Part shown: one piece after another, positions 10,973 through 19,751 of the stretch | How positions within the stretch are numbered: the first letter of the stretch is position 1 | Layout: each line of letters opens with the position of its first letter | NCBI GenBank assembly: GCA_020632695.1 | Contig: JACKFB010000028.1 | Span: forward strand, 1-50,845 | Direction: 5' to 3' | Length of the DNA: 50,845 nt | DNA from: Deltaproteobacteria bacterium | GTDB taxonomy: Bacteria; Myxococcota_A; UBA9042; PHBI01; JACKFB01 | Notes under the pieces: generated by a model | What the model saw: the letters and a program-made list of their open reading frames with translations, nothing else | Database searches by the model: none | What the model was told of the DNA's origin: nothing | Made by a program: the position numbers and the translations under genes

Positions 10973-12649
10973 ATGCGACCTTCGCCCGCTGTCGGGTCTC
11001 CGCTCCTCACCGCCACCCACATCGCCACCCACATCGCGTCCCCTCTGCGCCTCGGCGGGCAGCTCGCCCTCGCCACCGTGCGCCTGGGGATCTTCGCCGC
11101 CATGGTCGTGTTCGCGCTGGTCCTGACGCTGGTCGTCCGCGCCGCGGCCAGCCTCGCCCCCGAGGCGGTCGGGCTCCGCTGCGGCCAGGCCATCATCCAC
11201 GGCTTCTGCCGCGCCGCCGCCGCGCTCTTCGCCGTCCGGATCACCCAGCGCGGCCCCCAGCCCCAGCCGGGCAGCCTCATCGTCGCCAACCACCGCTCCT
11301 ACCTCGACATCATCGCCCTGGGCGCCCTCCAGCCCTGCTTCCTCCTCGGCAAGCACGAGGTCTCCCGCTGGCCGCTCATCGGCCTCGCCGCCCGCGCCGC
11401 CGGCATCCTCTTCGTGCGGCGCGACCACGCGCAGAGCCGCCGCTCGGCCCAGGACGCCGTGGCCACCCGCCTCGAGGCCGGCTTCTCGGTCGTCAGCTTC
11501 CCCGAGGGCACGACCAGCGCCTCGGCCATCCCCGGGCGCTTCCACGCCGGCCTCTTCCACCGCGTCGTCGGGCGCCCCGTCCCGGTCGTCGCCGCCACCT
11601 TGCGCCCCGAAGGCGACCACCTGGACTGGGTCGGCGACGCCACCTTCCTCGACCACCTCTTCCGGCTCGCCACCGGTCTCCGGCACCGGTTCGAGGTGGT
11701 GTTTTCAGCGGCCCTCGACGCCGAGGCCTGGCCCGACGGCCACACGCTGCGCGACGAGGCCTGGCAGCGGGTCGCCCGCCCGACCCCGCCGCCCCCGCGC
11801 CGGCCCGACGACTTCGACTGGCTGCGCGCGCCGCTGGTGCGCGAGTCCCGCTTCTCGTCGCACGGCGGCCGCTTCCGCATCCGGGTCCTCGACCAGCCGG
11901 GCCTGTGGATGAGCTCCGACCAGCTCGCCGCCTTGCACGCCGACCTGCTGCGCGTCGCCGCCGGCGCCATGGACGAGGTCCCCGACTACGGCGTCTTCTC
12001 CGGTCGTCGCGCGGCCTTTCGCAACCGCGTCATCGCCGTCGCCTACGATCGCGAGCAGCGCAGCCCGGTCGCCTTCACCGCCATGGTCTACCTGCCGCTC
12101 GAGACCGAGGCGCGCGTCGAGCCCCTCATCCACCTGGGCCTCACCATGATCGCCCGCAGCCACCGCGGCCAGCGCCTGCAGACGCCGCTCTTCAAGCGGA
12201 TCTTCCTCTTGCCGGTGTTCAACCAGCGCCGCCTGGGCTTCCAGATCACCAGCATCGCCGCCTCGCCCGCAGGCGTCGGCGCCACGTCGGACTACTTCCT
12301 CGACGTCTTCCCGAGCTATCGTGGCGACACCCGCCGCCAGCCGCACCACCTCGACGTCGCCCGCCAGGTGCTGGGCCGCTTCCGCAACGAGTTCGGCTGC
12401 AGCGCGCGGGCGATCTTCGACCCGGGGACCTTCGTCGTGCACGGCTCCAACGACGTCCACGGCGGCGGCGCCCACCAGTTCATCAAGGAGGACCCGGTCA
12501 GCCACTACCGCGTCGAGGCCTGCAACCGCTTCTGCCGCGAGACGCTCGACTACGCCGGCGGCGACGAGCTCTTCCAGGTGGGTCGCGTGCACATGCTCTG
12601 GTCGCTGCTGGCCTCGCGCGCCTCGCGTCGTCGCGCGCGTCAGGCCTGA
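10973..12649 (+). CDS. PlsC-type acyltransferase fused to a C-terminal GNAT-like domain
   Basis: A 558-aa protein starting at ATG after AGGAGAA. A hydrophobic stretch (about residues 30-60) is followed by a 1-acylglycerol-3-phosphate acyltransferase domain: NHRSYLD (NHX4D, 106-112), LFVRRD (147-151) and FPEGTT (176-181). It probably acylates a lysophospholipid or related lipid at the inner membrane. The C-terminal ~280 residues are unlike PlsC. They contain LTMIARSHRGQRLQTPLF, reminiscent of a GNAT acyl-CoA loop, so a second acyltransferase activity is possible; this is inference. The M14 peptidase gene follows after 6 nt, so the two are likely co-transcribed. Confidence 0.82.
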   Translation: MRPSPAVGSPLLTATHIATHIASPLRLGGQLALATVRLGIFAAMVVFALVLTLVVRAAASLAPEAVGLRCGQAIIHGFCRAAAALFAVRITQRGPQPQPGSLIVANHRSYLDIIALGALQPCFLLGKHEVSRWPLIGLAARAAGILFVRRDHAQSRRSAQDAVATRLEAGFSVVSFPEGTTSASAIPGRFHAGLFHRVVGRPVPVVAATLRPEGDHLDWVGDATFLDHLFRLATGLRHRFEVVFSAALDAEAWPDGHTLRDEAWQRVARPTPPPPRRPDDFDWLRAPLVRESRFSSHGGRFRIRVLDQPGLWMSSDQLAALHADLLRVAAGAMDEVPDYGVFSGRRAAFRNRVIAVAYDREQRSPVAFTAMVYLPLETEARVEPLIHLGLTMIARSHRGQRLQTPLFKRIFLLPVFNQRRLGFQITSIAASPAGVGATSDYFLDVFPSYRGDTRRQPHHLDVARQVLGRFRNEFGCSARAIFDPGTFVVHGSNDVHGGGAHQFIKEDPVSHYRVEACNRFCRETLDYAGGDELFQVGRVHMLWSLLASRASRRRARQA

Positions 12650-12655
12650 GCGCGG

Positions 12656-13618
12656 GTGGCGCGCCTCGCCGAGCTCGACGGTATCGAGGCCCTGGTGGCA
12701 CGCGCCAGGGGCCTCGTCCGCGCCGAGGTGCTCGAGCACGTGCGGCTCGACGCGTCGACGCGCCTGCCCATCTACGCGCTGCGGCTGGGCCCCGACGACC
12801 GCAGCCTGCCGACCCTGGGCGTCTTCGCCGGCGTCCACGGCCTCGAGCGCGTCGGCACCAACGTCGCGCTGGCCTGGCTGCGCAGCCTGGTGGAGAGCCT
12901 GCGCTGGGACGCCCACGCCCGGGCGCGCCTCGAGTCCTGCCGCATCGTCGCCATCCCGCTCATCAACCCGGGTGGGATGGCGCGGGGCCGCCGCTCGAAC
13001 CCCCAGGGCGTAGACCTCATGCGCAACGCCCCCCACGACGCCGTCGACCGCGTGCCGCTCTTGCTGGGAGGCCACCGCCTGGGCCCCTGGCTGCCCTGGT
13101 ATCGCGGCCCCCGCGACGCCGAGATGCAGCTCGAGGCGCGCGCGCTGTGCGACTTCGTCGAGGCCGAGCTCTTCGAGTCGCCCGCCGCCATCGCCCTGGA
13201 CATCCACTCAGGCTTCGGCACCCGCGACCGCCTCTGGTACCCCTGGGCCCGCTCCACCGAGGCCTTCCCGCGAGTCGACGCGGCCCGGCGCGTCGTCGAG
13301 CTGCTCGACCGCACCTACCCGAACCACGTCTACATGGTGGAGGCGCAGTCCGACAGCTACACCACCCACGGCGACCTCTGGGACCACCTCTTCATGCGCC
13401 ACGCCCAGCTCCACGAGGCCGGCGACGCGACCCTGCTCCCCTTCACCCTCGAGATGGGCTCCTGGACCTGGGTGCGCAAGAACCCGCGCCAGCTCTTCAC
13501 CACCGGCGGCCCCTTCAACCCCGTCATCCCCCACCGCCTCGAGCGCGCCCTGCGCCGCCACCTGGCCCTGGTCGACCTGATGCTACGAGCGGTCCACAAC
13601 CACGAAGTCTGGCGCTGA
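12656..13618 (+). CDS. M14-family zinc carboxypeptidase-like protein
   Basis: A 320-aa protein from GTG, 6 nt after the acyltransferase. Zinc ligands are H61 and E64 (GVHGLERVGTN) and H184 (LDIHSGFG). NPGG (104-107) and GVDLMRN (118-124) match the substrate-carboxylate region of M14 peptidases, and E266 (FTLEMGSW) is the likely catalytic glutamate. No signal peptide is visible, so it is probably cytoplasmic. Members of this subfamily include succinylglutamate-desuccinylase-like deacylases, so an amide substrate other than a peptide is possible. Confidence 0.85.
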   Translation: MARLAELDGIEALVARARGLVRAEVLEHVRLDASTRLPIYALRLGPDDRSLPTLGVFAGVHGLERVGTNVALAWLRSLVESLRWDAHARARLESCRIVAIPLINPGGMARGRRSNPQGVDLMRNAPHDAVDRVPLLLGGHRLGPWLPWYRGPRDAEMQLEARALCDFVEAELFESPAAIALDIHSGFGTRDRLWYPWARSTEAFPRVDAARRVVELLDRTYPNHVYMVEAQSDSYTTHGDLWDHLFMRHAQLHEAGDATLLPFTLEMGSWTWVRKNPRQLFTTGGPFNPVIPHRLERALRRHLALVDLMLRAVHNHEVWR

Positions 13619-13703
13619 CCCCCGCGCCGCCTCTGCCCGCGGGACGCGCGGACTGCCGTCTCGGGTGTGGTATCTTCCCTGCGTCGCGCGCGAGGAGGGG
13701 ATC

Positions 13704-16019
13704 ATGGCGTCGTGTCGGGGGCTCGGTGTCTGGTTCGGGTGCTTGCTGGTCGCCTGCGGGGGCGGCGGCGGCGGTGATGTCCGGCCCGACGTCGTCGGGG
13801 ACGTGAGCTCGGATGTCGCCGGGGACGCCGAGGTCGGCTCCGAGGTCTCGACGTCCCTTGCGCCCTATGTGCGGCCGCACATCGGGACGGGCGGGCGGGG
13901 TTGGTACGCCGGCAACAGCTTCGTCGGCGCCGCGCTGCCCTTCGGGCTGGTGCAGGCCGGGCCGCAGACGCGCCTGGGGGACGACCCGCCGATGCCGTGG
14001 CACCACTGCAGCGGCTACCACCATGACGACGATCAGGTGACGGCCTTCGCCCACACGCACTTCCATGGGACGGGCATCCCGGAGCTCGGCAGCGTGGGGT
14101 TCATGGCGATGGCCGGCGGGGCGGAGGCGCTGCCCGAGACCGGTCTGCCCTGGTCGCACTACGACCGCGACGAGGAGTCGGCGCGCCCGGGCTACTACGC
14201 TATGACGCTCAGCGACCTGGGCGCGCGCGTCGAGCTGACCGCCACCGAGCGGGCCGCCGTCTGGCGCGTCACGCCCACCGCCGGCGCCGACCGGGTGACC
14301 TTCGTCGTCGACGCCGACAGCACCATCGTGCTCGGCGACGTGCTGGACGGCGGCATCGAGGTCCAGCCCGAGGCGGGCACCATCGAGGCCTGGGACAAGG
14401 TCCAGAACGAGTTCTCCCGGCCCTTCGGGGGCTTCCGCACCTTCGTGGTCGCCCGCACCGACGCCCCGGTGCTGGCCCACGGACAGGACGCCCGCCGCGC
14501 CTGGCTCACCGTGCAGGCGCCCGGCGGGCAGCCGGTCGAGCTGCGGGTAGGGGTGAGCTTCGTGTCGGCGGCCGGCGCCCGGGCCAACCTGGACGCGGAG
14601 GTGGGGCTGGCCGACTTCCAGACCGTGCTGGACCGCGCCGAGCAGCGCTGGAGTGACCAGCTCGACTTCATCCACTGCGACGGGATGACCGACACCCAGC
14701 GCACCGTGCTGGCGACCTCGGCCTACCACACCTTCCTGATGCCGACGCTGTGGAGCGACGCCGACGGCACCTGGCTCGGCTTCGACGACGCGCTGCACAC
14801 GGACGCCGCCACTCCGCGCTACACCAGCTTCTCGCTCTGGGACACCTACCGCACGGTGCACCCCCTGCTGGTGCTCATCGAGCCCGACCGGCAGCGCGAC
14901 TTCGTGCGCTCGCTCATCGGGATGGCCGACGAGGGCGGCTGGCTGCCCAAGTGGCCGACGGCCAACGGCTACTCGAACATCATGATCGGCGCGCCCGCCG
15001 ACATCGTCATCGCCGACACCTGGCTCAAGGGCGTGCGCGACTTCGACGTGGAGCGCGCGCTGGGACACATCGAGCACATGGCCGAGAACGCCGTCCCGCC
15101 CGAGGTCAACTACGAGGGCCGCGCCGGCGTCGAGCTCTACAACGCGCTGGGCTATGTGCCGCTGGACGATGGGCCGGGCGAGTCGGTCAGCAGCACGCTC
15201 GAGATGGCCATCGCCGACGCGGCGGACGCCAACCTGGCCGAGGCACTGGGCAAGGTCGAGCTGGCGGCGCGCTTCCGCACCCGGTCGGAGAGCTGGAAGA
15301 ACCTCTACGATCCCGAGACCGGGGTGTTCCGGCCGCGGCTTTCGGACGGCTCGTGGCTGGCGAACTTCGACGTGCACGCCACGGCCGTGCAGGGCCAGGC
15401 GTTCACCGAGGGCAACGCGCTGCAGTACGCGTTCCTGGTGCCGCAGGACGTGACGGGCCTGGCGGAGCTGTCCGGCGGCGCCGAGGAGCTGGTGAGGAAG
15501 CTCCAGGAGTTCTTCGAGCCGGCGGTGGACGAGCAGGCGGAGCTGCGCGCCACGACCGCTGAGGACTTCTACTGGCTGACGCACTTCCCGCGCTACTACT
15601 GGCACGGCAACGAGCCCGACATCCACGCGGCCTGGATGTTCAGTGAGCTGGGCCGGCCCGACCTCACGGCCGCGTGGGTACGCTGGATCATGGACACCCA
15701 CTACGGCGACGGCCCCGACGGCATCCCCGGCAACGACGACTCGGGGACGCTCGGCGCCTGGTACCTCTTCGCCGCGCTGGGCCTGTACCCCAACGCCGGC
15801 TCGACCGAGTACTGGCTGGGTGCCCCGGCCTTCTCGCGCTGCGAGCTGCGGCTCGGCGGCGGCGAGACCCTGGTGGTCGAGGCTGACGCGGCGGCCCTCG
15901 CCGACGGCCCCGCCCGCGTCCTGGTCGACGGCCAGCCGCTGGACGGCTTCGTGCTGGACCACGACGCCATCGCCCACGGCGCCACGCTGCGCTTCGAGGG
16001 CCCGCCAACGACCCCGTGA
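13704..16019 (+). CDS. GH92-family glycosidase, secreted lipoprotein
   Basis: A 771-aa lipoprotein from ATG at 13704, preceded by GAGGAGGGG; the frame is open further upstream, but this start carries the signal peptide. Lipobox LVAC, lipidated C18, then a Gly- and Asp/Val-rich linker. Family 92 hallmarks: GTGGRGWYAGNSFVGAALP, FAHTHFHGTG, SFSLWDTYRT, EGGWLPKWP and NDDSGTLGAWYLFAALG. GH92 enzymes are Ca2+-dependent exo-alpha-mannosidases acting on mannans and N-glycans, so it likely trims mannose-containing glycans at the cell surface. An OmpA-like gene follows after 15 nt. Confidence 0.93.
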   Translation: MASCRGLGVWFGCLLVACGGGGGGDVRPDVVGDVSSDVAGDAEVGSEVSTSLAPYVRPHIGTGGRGWYAGNSFVGAALPFGLVQAGPQTRLGDDPPMPWHHCSGYHHDDDQVTAFAHTHFHGTGIPELGSVGFMAMAGGAEALPETGLPWSHYDRDEESARPGYYAMTLSDLGARVELTATERAAVWRVTPTAGADRVTFVVDADSTIVLGDVLDGGIEVQPEAGTIEAWDKVQNEFSRPFGGFRTFVVARTDAPVLAHGQDARRAWLTVQAPGGQPVELRVGVSFVSAAGARANLDAEVGLADFQTVLDRAEQRWSDQLDFIHCDGMTDTQRTVLATSAYHTFLMPTLWSDADGTWLGFDDALHTDAATPRYTSFSLWDTYRTVHPLLVLIEPDRQRDFVRSLIGMADEGGWLPKWPTANGYSNIMIGAPADIVIADTWLKGVRDFDVERALGHIEHMAENAVPPEVNYEGRAGVELYNALGYVPLDDGPGESVSSTLEMAIADAADANLAEALGKVELAARFRTRSESWKNLYDPETGVFRPRLSDGSWLANFDVHATAVQGQAFTEGNALQYAFLVPQDVTGLAELSGGAEELVRKLQEFFEPAVDEQAELRATTAEDFYWLTHFPRYYWHGNEPDIHAAWMFSELGRPDLTAAWVRWIMDTHYGDGPDGIPGNDDSGTLGAWYLFAALGLYPNAGSTEYWLGAPAFSRCELRLGGGETLVVEADAAALADGPARVLVDGQPLDGFVLDHDAIAHGATLRFEGPPTTP

Positions 16020-16034
16020 GCCGAGGAGGGCCCG

Positions 16035-17273
16035 GTGCGCGCCATGGCATGGACGATCTGGCTGGCGCTGAGCGCCACGCTGGCGCTCCCTGCGAGCGCC
16101 GCCGAGACCAACTACCTGACGTTGGGCGCCGGCGCCGTGGTCGTGCGCGCTGCGCCCGAGGCCGAGAGGGCCGGGATCGTCGCCCTCGACGGCAGCGGGC
16201 AGACGGTGGGGGTGGGCATCCCGCGCCGGGAGCCGCTGCCGCTCTCCTTCGTCGTGGAGTTGCCGGCGCCGACGACGTTCTCGCGCTTCGAGATGCCGGC
16301 GTTCAACGAGTTCGGCTCGGCGCGCGGGCGGCACGTGCGCACGGTGCGCATCGAGGGCTCGTCGGTCTCGCCCGACGAGGGCTTCGGCCTGCTATTGGAG
16401 GCCAGCCTCGAGAGCGGCCAGCGCGCCTCGCAGCGCTTCGAGGTGGCCGAGGCGCGGCCGGTGCGCTGGGTGCGCGTTACCCTGGTGGACCGCCTGGAGC
16501 CGCCGCCCCGCGACATCGACCCGCACCTCTTCACCGAGCTGGAGGGCTACGGCACCCAGGAAGCGGTCCGCCCCGCCGCGGGCGCGTTCACGGGGCGCTG
16601 GCGCTACCGCCGCAAGGGCATCAACGACGACCCGGGCGTCAACGTCGTCGACCTCCGCCAGGACGGCACGGCCATCAGCGGCTGCGAGCGCATGGGCGGC
16701 CGCCAGGTGCGGATCTCCGGCGATGTGGTGGACGGCCTGGCGCGCCTGGTCGGCGAGGACGAGCAGGGCAACCGCCAGCCCTTCACCGCGGTGGTGACGC
16801 GCTCGGGGCAGCTCGCCGGCGTGAAGTTCGCCGGGCCGCCGCGGCCCTTCTACGCCGCCCCGGCGCCGGACGCCGAGGCCCCGTGCCCGCCGCCGCGGGT
16901 CGCGAACCCCATCGAGGACGCGCTGGGCGCGGGTCACACCGCGGTCGTCTACGGGATCCACTTCGACGTGGACTCGGATGTGCTGCGGCCCGACGCCGGG
17001 CCCGCGCTCGAGGCGCTGCTCGCCGCCTTGAACGCGCTCCCCACCCTCGCTGTCACCGTCGAGGGGCACACCGACAGCGACGCCTCCGACGCGCACAACC
17101 TGGATCTGTCCCAGCGCCGGGCCGCCGCCGTGGTGCGGTGGCTCGTGGAGCGCTCGGTGGCGCCCGGGCGTCTCTCCCCGGTCGGCAAGGGCGAAGGCGA
17201 GCCCATCGCCGACAACGACACCTCCTCGGGGCGCGCGCTCAACCGCCGGGTGGAGATCGAGCCCCGGCGCTGA
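16035..17273 (+). CDS. Secreted OmpA-like protein with discoidin-like N-terminal domain
   Basis: A 412-aa protein with a signal peptide ending at PASAA. GTG at 16035 is favoured over ATG 16044 because GAGGAGGG lies 5 nt before it. Residues about 55-185 look like an F5/8-type-C (discoidin) beta-sandwich (SFVVELPAPTTFSRFE, RWVRVTLVDR). The C-terminus is a complete OmpA peptidoglycan-binding domain: GIHFDVDSDVLRPDA, VTVEGHTDSDASDAHNLDLS, QRRAAAVV and NRRVEI. It probably ties a ligand-binding domain to the cell wall in the periplasm. It lies 15 nt after the GH92 gene, so glycan binding is plausible. Confidence 0.85.
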   Translation: MRAMAWTIWLALSATLALPASAAETNYLTLGAGAVVVRAAPEAERAGIVALDGSGQTVGVGIPRREPLPLSFVVELPAPTTFSRFEMPAFNEFGSARGRHVRTVRIEGSSVSPDEGFGLLLEASLESGQRASQRFEVAEARPVRWVRVTLVDRLEPPPRDIDPHLFTELEGYGTQEAVRPAAGAFTGRWRYRRKGINDDPGVNVVDLRQDGTAISGCERMGGRQVRISGDVVDGLARLVGEDEQGNRQPFTAVVTRSGQLAGVKFAGPPRPFYAAPAPDAEAPCPPPRVANPIEDALGAGHTAVVYGIHFDVDSDVLRPDAGPALEALLAALNALPTLAVTVEGHTDSDASDAHNLDLSQRRAAAVVRWLVERSVAPGRLSPVGKGEGEPIADNDTSSGRALNRRVEIEPRR

Positions 17274-17390
17274 GACGCCTGAGGCACTCGACCTGAGGGC
17301 GTCGAACCCACACAATGGCGGCGTCCCGACCAGCACCGACCCGGGCAGGGCCACCCCGCCCCGCCCCCCGAATTTACCGGATGGATCCTC

Positions 17391-19055
17391 ATGAGACATC
17401 TCGCCACCCTGACCCTGGCAGGTGTGCTCGCCCTCGCCGGCTGCTCCGAGGGCCTGACGACCTTCTCGCTGCCCGACGCCGCCGACCGCGAGACGGCCGT
17501 GGGGGACGGCGCAGGCGGAGACGTGACGAGCGCGCCGGACGGCGATGTCGACGGTGACGTGGAAGCCCCGCCCGACGGGGAGGTCGACGCCGCGCCGGAC
17601 GCCCCCACCGACCTCGACGCGGCCGGCGATGCGGACGCTCCCGACGTGGTGCCCGACGGCGCGCCCGACGTGGCGATCCCGTGCTCGGACGACGCCCCCT
17701 GCGTCGAGGCGGGCACCTGCCGGTACGGCACCTGCGTCGCCGGAGCCTGCTCCTTCGCGGCGGCGGTGCCCGGCTGCCTCATCGACGCCACCTGCCACCC
17801 GGCGGGCGCGGAGAAGCCGGGCGACGCCTGCCAGCTCTGCGACCCCGAGCGCAGCGCCGACGCCTGGGTGCCGATGGCCTGCGACGACGACGACGCCTGC
17901 ACCGGCCCCGACACGTGCGTCGAGGGGACCTGCGAGCACCCGGTGCTGCAGTGCCCCGAGGACGGAAACCCTTGCACCGCCGCGACCTGCGACAGCGCCT
18001 CCGGCTGCGCCCAGGCGCCCACGGCCGCCGTCCCCTGCGCCGACCCCACCGTGTGCGTCGCGTCGGGCGTCTGCACGGACGGCGTGTGCGTCGGACCCAC
18101 GCCCGTCGAGAAGTGCGGCGACGGCGTCGACAACGACTGCGACGGCGTCACCGACGGCGTGCCTCCAGACTGCTCGAAGTTGGGCCAGCCCTGCTCGTTC
18201 CACGCCGATTGCAACCCGGAGGGTGTCTGCGCCCATCACGGACTCGCCGACAAGAAGCTCTGCAGCGCCCCCTGCGCCGGGGCGGACGACTGCGCGGAGG
18301 GCGAGATCTGCACGAAGCTGGCCGGCAGCGCGCAGATCGGCTACTGCGAGCCGGCGGTGGGGAGCAAGCCGGACGGTCAGTCCTGCGCCAGCTCCTTCGA
18401 TTGCGCGAGCCGCTCCTGCATCGCCGGCGTCTGCCGAAGCTCCTGCCTGCATCAGGATGTGTGCACGTCCGCCGGCCAGTCCTGCGCGCTCGCCGGCTCC
18501 GCCCAGCACATCGCACCCGTCTGCAGACCCCCAGGCTCCCTCACGCCCGTCGGCCAGAGCTGTGACCCGTTCGGGCTGGGCATCGCTCCAGACCCTGCCA
18601 CTTGCAGCACGGGATTCTGCGACGAGCTCTACGACCTGGACACGCGGTGTTCGAACCTGTGCCGCACGCGTGACGACTGCGGCGCCGGGCAGAAGTGCGA
18701 CCTGGTGGCCGTGTCCCAGCAGACGAGCACCGCGACCACGGCGTTCAGCGCGGCGGTTCAAGGTCCCTTCTACTCGGGCGCCTTCGCCTGCTACACGCCG
18801 AAGGTCCCGCTCGGCACCCGTCCCGACGCCGACGTCTGCACCGGCGACGGAGACTGCGCCTCCGGCCACTGCATCGCGCTGGTCCCGGACGACGCGACGC
18901 GCTACTGCACGCGCTTCTGCACCACGGACGATCAGTGCGCCCCGTCGATGATCTGCCGCATGGACTCGCTCCTCGCCATCTCGGAGTGGCTCACCGCCAA
19001 CGGCACCGCGGACGCCAGCAAGGCGACGCTGGTCCGGGTCTGCCGCTTCCCCTGA
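17391..19055 (+). CDS. Cysteine-rich surface lipoprotein
   Basis: A 554-aa lipoprotein (lipobox LALAGC, C18). An Asp/Ala/Pro-rich linker of about 80 residues is followed by many CxxxC-type modules. One segment, EKCGDGVDNDCDGVTDG, matches the MopE-like Cys repeat often seen in myxobacterial secreted proteins. Later modules (GQSCDPFG, STGFCDELYD, CRTRDDCGAG) resemble those of the large protein at 48.2-50.8 kb. The function is unknown. The cysteines probably form disulfides outside the cell, and several redox proteins are encoded further on. Confidence 0.85.
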   Translation: MRHLATLTLAGVLALAGCSEGLTTFSLPDAADRETAVGDGAGGDVTSAPDGDVDGDVEAPPDGEVDAAPDAPTDLDAAGDADAPDVVPDGAPDVAIPCSDDAPCVEAGTCRYGTCVAGACSFAAAVPGCLIDATCHPAGAEKPGDACQLCDPERSADAWVPMACDDDDACTGPDTCVEGTCEHPVLQCPEDGNPCTAATCDSASGCAQAPTAAVPCADPTVCVASGVCTDGVCVGPTPVEKCGDGVDNDCDGVTDGVPPDCSKLGQPCSFHADCNPEGVCAHHGLADKKLCSAPCAGADDCAEGEICTKLAGSAQIGYCEPAVGSKPDGQSCASSFDCASRSCIAGVCRSSCLHQDVCTSAGQSCALAGSAQHIAPVCRPPGSLTPVGQSCDPFGLGIAPDPATCSTGFCDELYDLDTRCSNLCRTRDDCGAGQKCDLVAVSQQTSTATTAFSAAVQGPFYSGAFACYTPKVPLGTRPDADVCTGDGDCASGHCIALVPDDATRYCTRFCTTDDQCAPSMICRMDSLLAISEWLTANGTADASKATLVRVCRFP

Positions 19056-19077
19056 CCGCCGCCACTGGAGGCCCCCG

Positions 19078-19662
19078 TTGGAGAAGAACCGGCTCGAAGC
19101 CTTCAGCGACGGCGTCATCGCCATCCTCATCACGATCATGGTGCTGGAGCTGAAGGTCCCCCACGGATACGGCTTCGAGGCCTTGTGGCCCCTGGCCCCC
19201 GTGTTCTCGAGCTACGTGCTGAGCTTCGTGTACCTGGGCATCTACTGGAACAACCACCACCACATGCTCCAGACCGTCGCCCACGTCACCGGCCCCATCC
19301 TGTGGGCCAACCTGCACCTGCTCTTCTGGCTCTCGCTCATCCCCTTCGCCACCGGCTGGATGGGCGAGAACGGCTTCGCCCCGATGCCGGCGGCGCTCTA
19401 CGGCCTGGTGCTGCTGATGGCGGCCATGGCGTACTGGTTGCTCCAGACCATCATCGTGCGGGCCCAGGGCCCGGACTCTCTCTTGCGCCGCGCCATCGGC
19501 ACCGACTGGAAGGGCAAGGCGTCGCCGCTGCTCTACCTGGCAGCGATCCCGCTCGCCGCGCTCTCGCAGTGGATCTCGATGGCCATCTACGTCGCCGTGG
19601 CGCTGCTCTGGCTCATCCCCGACCGCCGCATCGAGCGCGCCTTGGCCGAAGCCGCCCGCTGA
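19078..19662 (+). CDS. TMEM175-family (DUF1211) potassium-channel-like membrane protein
   Basis: A 194-aa integral membrane protein. The start is TTG at 19078, supported by GGAGG 7 nt upstream; no other start precedes the motif. The family signature R-x(3)-FSDG appears at the very N-terminus (NRLEAFSDGVIAI), where the conserved Phe-Ser-Asp helps form the pore in TMEM175 channels. About six hydrophobic helices follow, as expected for one bacterial repeat that assembles as a tetramer. It lies 22 nt after the Cys-rich lipoprotein gene but has no obvious functional link to it. Confidence 0.9.
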   Translation: MEKNRLEAFSDGVIAILITIMVLELKVPHGYGFEALWPLAPVFSSYVLSFVYLGIYWNNHHHMLQTVAHVTGPILWANLHLLFWLSLIPFATGWMGENGFAPMPAALYGLVLLMAAMAYWLLQTIIVRAQGPDSLLRRAIGTDWKGKASPLLYLAAIPLAALSQWISMAIYVAVALLWLIPDRRIERALAEAAR

Positions 19663-19751
19663 GGAGCCGGGAGCGTCCAGTTCTGGCGCCGGCTGGATTC
19701 GAAGCGCTGGCACCGCGACAATGCAAGCTCCCCCCTGACCCGCTGGATGCG

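Noticed and set aside
10841..11686. Upstream minus-strand extension of the SGNH gene with a signal peptide
   Set aside because: The frame upstream of the tract overlaps the acyltransferase gene and shows no hydrophobic signal. A short in-frame stop also follows the only nearby ATG.
16392..19139. A 915-codon minus-strand open frame opposite the OmpA-like and Cys-rich lipoprotein genes
   Set aside because: The plus-strand genes have signal peptides, lipobox and recognisable domains. The minus frame has none.
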